Below, piece after piece: positions 55,665 to 61,432 of a stretch of 64,000 bases of DNA (position 1 is its first letter; every line of letters starts with the position of its first letter). The stretch is taken from assembly GCA_021730945.1 (NCBI GenBank), contig JAKFYH010000016.1:124001-188000 (forward strand). Reading direction: 5' to 3'. Both the position numbers and the translations under genes were made by a program. Origin of the DNA: Acidobacteriota bacterium. GTDB taxonomy: Bacteria; Acidobacteriota; Vicinamibacteria; Vicinamibacterales; UBA2999. The notes below the pieces were generated by a model, which did not search any database, was not told the origin of the DNA, and saw nothing but the letters and a program-made list of their open reading frames with translations.

Positions 55665-56003
55665 TCAGCCCTCGGTCTGCGTCCGCGACAGCGTCCGGAA
55701 CTTCTCGACGCCGGGAGCCCGCACGTCGACCTTGTCCTCGAGTGCCAGCTCATGCGACTCGCCCTTGATGATCTGCCAGATGCGGAACTTCTCCGGCGGG
55801 TTCTTGCCGGCAAGGTGGAGGAGTTCGCGCGCCGTAATGACCGATTTGTCAATCACATACGGCTTCTTGTCGATCCGGATGATGTAGCGCTTCGCCCGTG
55901 GCTTACACTCGAGCCCGACAAACGCTTCGATGTCGAGTTCGTCAAGTTCCGGTTCCTGTTCATCGGTGGCTCCGCCCGAGATGGAGCTGAGGTTCTCGTT
56001 CAT
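55665..56003 (-). CDS. Multiubiquitin-family ubiquitin-like modifier (single domain)
   Basis: A 112-residue Ubl. After an acidic leader (about residues 12-27) comes a beta-grasp domain: RYIIRIDKKPYVIDKSVITARE, LLHLAGKNPPEKFRIWQ, and VDVRAPGVEKFRTL. It ends at TQTEG, so a single C-terminal Gly is exposed without any tail. Family members are often polyproteins of several copies; this has one. It is the first gene of the leftward operon, with an AAAAGG ribosome site 7 bases upstream, so it should be the most translated product. Confidence 0.85.
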   Translation of the reverse strand: MNENLSSISGGATDEQEPELDELDIEAFVGLECKPRAKRYIIRIDKKPYVIDKSVITARELLHLAGKNPPEKFRIWQIIKGESHELALEDKVDVRAPGVEKFRTLSRTQTEG

Positions 56004-56233
56004 TTGACTTTTCCTTTTCTGGGGCAGTAAATGTGCCCTCAGGACCTAATGCCGAGTTTGGGTGACTTCTGACGTGCGGCCCGAACCTGGGCCAGGCGGC
56101 GATCCGCCCTCCACTATCCAATGCCGAGTTCGACGCGGTTTCGGACGCGTCACGGGAAGGCTCTTCGAGTGTCCGAATTAGCCTCGACTTCGGCATATAG
56201 CTGTAACAGGCCCTATTGATGGAACGTCCTTGA
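56004..56233. promoter_or_regulatory. Divergent promoter region with repeated AATGCCGAGTT motif
   Basis: Between the Ubl operon (leftward) and the sigma-like gene (rightward) AATGCCGAGTT occurs at 56048-56058 and 56120-56130, and an inverted variant GACTTCGGCAT near 56186-56196. Spaced direct plus inverted copies of one motif suggest binding sites for a regulator acting on both operons. Sites for a -10/-35 pair were not clear. Confidence 0.4.
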
Positions 56234-56854
56234 ATGAGAAGCGCCAAGCGTCGGCTCGCTGATGAGCCGGCGGCCACCACCGACGAGATCGCGGCGGCAA
56301 TCCAATCCCTCAAGCCGGGCGAGCTCGTCCGTATTAGGAAGTTTGCCTACCGCCGGTACTGGACCTTGGGCCGTCGGGGCGCTGGCCTGTCGCCGGAGGA
56401 CCTGATCCAGGACGCCATGATGGCGATCCTGGACGGGCGTCGGAAATGGCAGAAGAGCCGCGTCGACTTCGTGAAGTTGCTCATCGGTGTCATCCACAGC
56501 CTGTCAAACCACATCGTCGAGGGGAAGGCGAGGGATGCCTTCGACGACGTCGTTGAGTATCAGGCTCCCGAGGAGAACTCCGATGCGCTCGATCGGATGC
56601 CATCACCAGCAGCGTTGAGCCCCGAAGAACAGCTTGAAGCGCACGAACTTGAGCAAGAGGCGACTGCGCTCGATGGAAAGATCCGAGACGATTTCAAGAA
56701 CGACGATCACGCTCTGATTGTTTACGAAGGCCTTTGCGAGAGTATGAAACCAGCAGAAATTCGCGAGTGCGGCTTGAGCGAAAAGGAATACGACGCGGCA
56801 CAGAAGCGGCTCAAGAGAGGCGTGCGGAAGCTCGCGGAAGGAAGCCAGTTATGA
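56234..56854 (+). CDS. Sigma-70-like factor of the defence island
   Basis: A 206-residue protein with a recognisable sigma region 2 (RKFAYRRYWTLGRRGAGLSPEDLIQDAMMAILDG, here split by spacing at residues about 35-70) and HSLSNHIVEGKARDAFDDV. The C-terminal half (about 130-205) has an HTH-like region 4 (LSEKEYDAAQKRLKRGVRKL). Its length and acidic middle part are unlike housekeeping factors. It overlaps the next gene by 4 bp. It may direct transcription of island genes; an alternative is a non-sigma DNA-binding regulator of the same fold. Confidence 0.7.
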   Translation: MRSAKRRLADEPAATTDEIAAAIQSLKPGELVRIRKFAYRRYWTLGRRGAGLSPEDLIQDAMMAILDGRRKWQKSRVDFVKLLIGVIHSLSNHIVEGKARDAFDDVVEYQAPEENSDALDRMPSPAALSPEEQLEAHELEQEATALDGKIRDDFKNDDHALIVYEGLCESMKPAEIRECGLSEKEYDAAQKRLKRGVRKLAEGSQL

Positions 56855-57285
56855 GCAAACGGGATGAACTCCTCGCGCTTCAGAAGGGCTTAGCAGAGTC
56901 CGTTCTGTCAACCTCCGACGAGCAACTGCTCGAAGAGGTGAAAGAAGAAGGTCTTGATCCTACGGTCGTCGCCGAGGAGACGCGAGCGCTGCTGATGAAC
57001 ACGGTAAAGAGGTTCAAGCAGCGAGCCTTGGTCGCAGCTAAAGAGGAGCATCGTCAGAAGGCGGACCAGCTCGCCACCCAGCGATATCACCTGCCTGAAA
57101 GCGCCGACGAGAAGCGCCAACTGCTGGATGCGGTGGTCGCCCAGCACCAACAGGCCGGAAGGATGCTGACCATGCAGTACCGCAATTTCACGGAGATGAC
57201 TGACGACGATGTCGAGAGTTGGTTGCAGCAGTTTGGTGTATTGGGGCTCCTTGGCGCGGAGGCGGAACCGGAACCGGACAAATGA
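56851..57285 (+). CDS. Small acidic helical protein between sigma factor and protease
   Basis: A 144-residue protein of charged helices (QKGLAESVLSTSDEQLLEEVKEEG, RALLMNTVKRFKQRALVAAKEE, DVESWLQQFGVLGLLG). I do not recognise it. Its overlap by 4 bp with both the upstream sigma-like gene and the downstream ImmA/IrrE gene suggests an adaptor. An anti-sigma or substrate protein cut by the protease is the simplest hypothesis. The C-terminus is acidic (AEAEPEPDK). Confidence 0.75.
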   Translation: MSKRDELLALQKGLAESVLSTSDEQLLEEVKEEGLDPTVVAEETRALLMNTVKRFKQRALVAAKEEHRQKADQLATQRYHLPESADEKRQLLDAVVAQHQQAGRMLTMQYRNFTEMTDDDVESWLQQFGVLGLLGAEAEPEPDK

Positions 57286-58100
57286 CCTTACCGGCGCGAT
57301 ATCGTCCCGCTGCGGCGCTCCTCGCCGAGCTAGGCATCAGTGAGCCAAGCGAAATCGATATCGAGGCGATCGCCCAGCATTGTGGTGCAACCGTCACCTA
57401 TGGCCGATTGACCGGATCCGATGCACGAATCGTTGGAACAGGCGATACCGCAATCATCACGGTAAACAAGAACCCGAGCCGTGGTCGTGAGCGTTTTTCG
57501 GCGGCTCATGAACTGGCGCATTGGTTGCGTGACGCAGGGGAAGTTGCGTTAGTGTGCAACCCAGACGAATCGTTCGACGAATCTGGTGGCATAAACAGAG
57601 AAACTCTCGCGAATGACTACGCCACCGACCTCCTTCTTCCGCACTCGATGTTCAAACCGAGGGCCGAAGGTAGATCGATGACGATCGAGAGTGCCTCTGC
57701 TCTGGCTGATGTCTTCGCCATGAGCCTAACGGCCACGACCATTCGTCTCGTGCAGTTGGGATCATTTCCTGCGGTCGTAGTCGTTTCTGACGTTGGTCGC
57801 TTGAGGTGGTTTCGGCGGGGTCCCGATGTGCCTGAGTCCCTTTGGCCTCATGCCCCAGGGCGTAAGACATTTGCATACGACATCGCGAGAGGCATAACAG
57901 ATAGTGGTAGCGGCAATGTTTATGTCGATGAATGGTTCAACGGGGCCGTCGAACGACATTCGATCCACGAAGATTCGAGGCGTTTGACCGACCGATTGAT
58001 GCTGTCCATTCTTTGGTGGACAGACGAGTCACCCCTTGAAGACATCGTCCGGCGCGATGAAAGGCTGAGCTATCGTCGGTCTGATGGCCGGGACGAATAA
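57282..58100 (+). CDS. ImmA/IrrE-family metallopeptidase
   Basis: A 272-residue protease-like protein. The HExxH zinc motif is in RERFSAAHELAHWLRDAG and the downstream acidic ligand in LANDYATDLLLPHSMF (E-x-x-A-N-D type). ImmA-like enzymes cut repressors or anti-sigma proteins in response to DNA damage or phage. Starting with an ATGA overlap on the small acidic gene, it completes a three-gene unit in which the likely target is one of the two preceding products. The C-terminal half (GRLRWFRRGPDVP onward) has no family I can name. Confidence 0.85.
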   Translation: MTLPARYRPAAALLAELGISEPSEIDIEAIAQHCGATVTYGRLTGSDARIVGTGDTAIITVNKNPSRGRERFSAAHELAHWLRDAGEVALVCNPDESFDESGGINRETLANDYATDLLLPHSMFKPRAEGRSMTIESASALADVFAMSLTATTIRLVQLGSFPAVVVVSDVGRLRWFRRGPDVPESLWPHAPGRKTFAYDIARGITDSGSGNVYVDEWFNGAVERHSIHEDSRRLTDRLMLSILWWTDESPLEDIVRRDERLSYRRSDGRDE

Positions 58101-58727
58101 AGATTGACCGAGTAGTCCTAAGCCATTCGTAAGCGGAAGTCATGAAGACTTCCGTCGAGACGGCCTCACCAAGACCCGCAACAGTTCAAGACAGGCTTCA
58201 TCCGTGAGTGTTGGTCTGCCTGAGGCAGTTTCGTTTGGTGAGGTCTGGGCTTCCTGCCCAGCTTGACCATGCGACCCCAGCGGTGCTGTGCGACGTCGCG
58301 AAGATAGACCCCCAATCTACGAGTCCAATCCCTTCAAAGCCGCATCTGCTTATTGATCTTTGGGATGGGACGATGGCATCGTCGTCAGGTGCTTGGAAAC
58401 GTTCGTCGCCGACCTAGAGTGCGCCTGCCAGAAATTTTTCAGCCTGTCAACTATTCTCTTGGCTGTTTAGACAAACTTCGATTAAACTCTGCGCTCAAGG
58501 TGGGCCACACAATATCCACAGCTGATGGCGAGTTAGCCCCCAACATTTGGTGGCACTTAGTAGATTCGTATAAGTGTGATGTCCAACCCGGCGATATCCC
58601 GCTCAGCGTCACTCCATTAAACGACAGAGTAATAAGTGCGGCCTTTCTGGCATAGCGATGCAGCAATGTTGAAGCGCTTCGCCGTTTCTTCGCTTACGCT
58701 AAACTGGTAGTCTCTAGAGAGTCGCTT
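58101..58727. other. 627-base gap with low GC, no convincing gene
   Basis: The longest gene-free stretch in the window. Short open frames exist, the best being 58353-58655 on the + strand (100 residues, TADGELAPNIWWHLVDSYK), but none has a ribosome site or recognised motif. The base composition differs from the genes around it. It may hold decayed coding sequence or regulatory DNA for the following unit. Confidence 0.5.
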
Positions 58728-59198
58728 ATGTCGCAAACCACATCCGCTGATATCGTGAGCCGAACTTATTGGGAATACGTCGCATCGGCGATGGTGGATG
58801 GTCTTGATCGGATTATTCAAGGACAGGCTCCGCCTGCGTCTGCGATTTCGCGGCGAGTTTACGTTGATGCTCAGACGTTCTTCGACTTAGCTCTCGAGGC
58901 AGCTAGAGATGGCGTCCCGCAGAACCCCTCCGCGAGCATCGCAAACTACATCATTGCTGCGAATGCAGCGAACGTACAGGTGCAGTCACCGGGGGATCGA
59001 CTCCAGCTTCGGTCGCGGCTCGAGGAGTTTGTTGATCTCCTAGTCGCTCTACAGGCTCGAACGACAGTTGTCACAGGCGATGTACAAGGCCTAACTGACC
59101 TCAAGTGCTTCTTCGCCGAGGTCCAGCATGATGCTGCGGCCGAGGCCTACGAACGCATGGCCAGTGAGATTCCACAGACAAGTATGAGACTCCGTTAG
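58728..59198 (+). CDS. Helical hypothetical protein upstream of the protease-deaminase fusion
   Basis: A 156-residue, mainly helical protein (YWEYVASAMVDGLDRIIQG, VYVDAQTFFDLALEAARDG, FVDLLVALQARTTVVTG). I do not recognise the family. It ends with TAG and the next gene begins 12 bases later in the same reading frame, so the two ORFs may be one interrupted or read-through gene. Codon use and composition match the next gene. It could be a partner, antitoxin or N-terminal domain of the fusion. Confidence 0.75.
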   Translation: MSQTTSADIVSRTYWEYVASAMVDGLDRIIQGQAPPASAISRRVYVDAQTFFDLALEAARDGVPQNPSASIANYIIAANAANVQVQSPGDRLQLRSRLEEFVDLLVALQARTTVVTGDVQGLTDLKCFFAEVQHDAAAEAYERMASEIPQTSMRLR

Positions 59199-59210
59199 CC
59201 TTACGCCATC

Positions 59211-61340
59211 TTGCCTCTTTCTGAACACGATATTCGAACGCTCGCCAGGTCCACTTCTGTGGGAGCTGTCGCTTATCAAGCGGCGGCGCTCAATCGCGAA
59301 CTCGAGCGGATAAATGAGCAGGACTATCCCCCAGAAGCCTGCCAAATCCGAGATGTATTCCGATGTTGGCCGGAGTTCATTTTAAGCGAGCTTGTTGAAC
59401 TTCACAGTTCGAACCCTAATGGGGCGTCTGGCCACACGGCCGTCCGCGTTCGAACACTCGGACTGACGCTCCAAACTGTTTATTCATTTGTTAGGTACTT
59501 GACCGCGAGTTCTGCGCGGCAAGCGCCGCCGTCGGTTCAAAGTGCTCTGAACCAACTCCTGCGCGCGCATTTTCCCGCTGCCTATGGTCGGCCGCTGTGT
59601 ATCGTCAGACCCCAGTGGTCTTACAACCTCAGCTACGTGCCCCTGAGCCGCATGTTAGAGACGCTCGCCTCCCCCGCAGCTTTGGATCCGAATTCGATAT
59701 TGCCGGCAACTAAGCCCCATGAAATACCAGGCGCGTTGTGGACTTGGAGGCGGAATTCACTGGGGCCGGAAGAGCAGAAGTCGATTGAAGCGGACCCTCC
59801 GAAACATATTGCCGTGCTTTCGTTTGCTGGCCTAGATACGCATGATGCTTTGTTGTATCCAATTCTCGCCCACGAACTTGGGCACTTTATCGATTTTTCA
59901 TCTGAGCCACTGCTGAATCTCTCCCCAGACATCGTCGCAAAGACGCAAATCGCCTTTCAGGATGTTATTGCTCTACTAGCCTCAAAAGGGCCCACTTCGC
60001 TCGTTGCAGCAAACATGCACTGGAAGACTGTAGTCACTCGTGTGAACACATGCGTCCGGGAATTGCTCGCGGATCTTCTCGGCCTTCGGATGATGGGCTT
60101 TGGATTCTTTGCTGCGCAAACTGAATTGCTGAAGACGACAACATCATGGCCTGATGTGGAGCCGCTCGTGAGTCGCAGCGGCTACCCAGGTACGAAATTT
60201 CGATTCTGGTCTCTTCTTCGGGCCCTTCTACAGCGCGATTTTCGCGGCAATCTTCGGCGCTTCTTTGAAGACGTAACACCCCCTCAATCGTTAGCTCTGA
60301 CGAACCTTGAGCACTATCTCAGCGAGTGGGAGTCGCTAGTTCAATACTCGGCGAACCTTCAAGATCTCCCCCCCATCGTCGATCCAAACATCGAACCAGA
60401 CCTTCAGCGAGCCCTCGACGCCCTTGCCGCTAACGCAGTCTTGCGCGGTTATGAGGCGATTCTCGAGGTCGCTCGGACGACCATTCCAGACGCTGCCACG
60501 GCCAGCCTGTCTCCTGCGTTCTACGATCGCATCGTACGTTTGAGGGCCGACTTACCACCGTCTCTGCCAGCGGAACGACAAAACTCATTTTCGGAAGTAA
60601 TGGCCGCTGCATGGGCGTATCAGCTGACATACGGCGAAGAGCGCGAACGCGGTCAGCCTGACCACGCGAGTCAGCTGCGAGAGTACGACAAGACCTGTCG
60701 ATTGGTGATGAAGGCTGTCGAATTGATACCCGATAGCGACGCTGTGGCCGCAAATCTAGCAGTGACGGACGCTGCCGAAGCTGGAACGGTTCTGTCGAAG
60801 AGGCATATTTCACGACGACTTGAGCTACCACCGATGCATAAGGAGCATCTCGCCGTCGTTCCCTTGTATGGGAAATCTGTTGAAGCCGCTTCAATGGATG
60901 TACGGCTTGGCAGCTGGTTCGTCGCTCTGAGACGCACTCGTTTACCTGGCGTCAGACTTGGTCATGAGACGTCCGACAAGTTGCTCGGACGAATCGGCCG
61001 CGAAGAGACGTTCGTTTCACCGGGTAATAGGTACCTCATACATCCCGGAGATCTCATCTTAGGCGCTACTCTTGAGTTCGTTGCCCTGCCAGGTGACCTC
61101 ATGGCTTTCGTTGAGGGAAAGTCAAAGTGGGGCCGCTTAGGATTGATCGTCGCCACCGCGAGCCAGGTGGCACCGGGATTTCATGGAGTCATAGTGTTAG
61201 AACTCGCGAATGCCGGCACGGTCCCGATAGAGTTGGAGCCAGGCACTCCTATCGCCCAAATCGTGTTTCAGAGAATGTCAGAACCGATGCCGGCTGAAGA
61301 TCTCTATCGCGGAAAATTCTACTGCCAAGTCAGGCCGTGA
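59211..61340 (+). CDS. HExxH metallopeptidase fused to dCTP-deaminase/dUTPase-like domain
   Basis: A 709-residue fusion. The N-terminal two thirds contain a gluzincin-like site: H221-E-L-G-H225 (YPILAHELGHFIDF) and a distal E284 in CVRELLADLLGLRMM. The C-terminal domain (about 530-700) matches dCTP deaminase/dUTPase: ASMDVRLGSWFVAL, FVEGKSKWGRLGLIV (S638, R642) and APGFHGVIVLELANAG with the catalytic-type E664. PIELEPGTPIAQIVFQ completes it. The start is a TTG at 59211 without a Shine-Dalgarno; an in-frame GTG lies at 59259. dCTP deaminases act in known anti-phage systems by depleting nucleotides. The protease linkage is new to me. Confidence 0.85.
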   Translation: MPLSEHDIRTLARSTSVGAVAYQAAALNRELERINEQDYPPEACQIRDVFRCWPEFILSELVELHSSNPNGASGHTAVRVRTLGLTLQTVYSFVRYLTASSARQAPPSVQSALNQLLRAHFPAAYGRPLCIVRPQWSYNLSYVPLSRMLETLASPAALDPNSILPATKPHEIPGALWTWRRNSLGPEEQKSIEADPPKHIAVLSFAGLDTHDALLYPILAHELGHFIDFSSEPLLNLSPDIVAKTQIAFQDVIALLASKGPTSLVAANMHWKTVVTRVNTCVRELLADLLGLRMMGFGFFAAQTELLKTTTSWPDVEPLVSRSGYPGTKFRFWSLLRALLQRDFRGNLRRFFEDVTPPQSLALTNLEHYLSEWESLVQYSANLQDLPPIVDPNIEPDLQRALDALAANAVLRGYEAILEVARTTIPDAATASLSPAFYDRIVRLRADLPPSLPAERQNSFSEVMAAAWAYQLTYGEERERGQPDHASQLREYDKTCRLVMKAVELIPDSDAVAANLAVTDAAEAGTVLSKRHISRRLELPPMHKEHLAVVPLYGKSVEAASMDVRLGSWFVALRRTRLPGVRLGHETSDKLLGRIGREETFVSPGNRYLIHPGDLILGATLEFVALPGDLMAFVEGKSKWGRLGLIVATASQVAPGFHGVIVLELANAGTVPIELEPGTPIAQIVFQRMSEPMPAEDLYRGKFYCQVRP

Positions 61341-61432
61341 AGTAGTCGGTTAGCTTCGCGACGTCATACTTTTGGCCACCTGCGCGGCCGACCGTTGGGA
61401 TCAATGGCATCGCTAGATCCGGACCATGGGGC

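Noticed and set aside
58208..58417. Short ORF of 69 codons in the gap before the protease-deaminase unit.
   Set aside because: No ribosome site or recognisable motif, and a low-complexity C-terminus.
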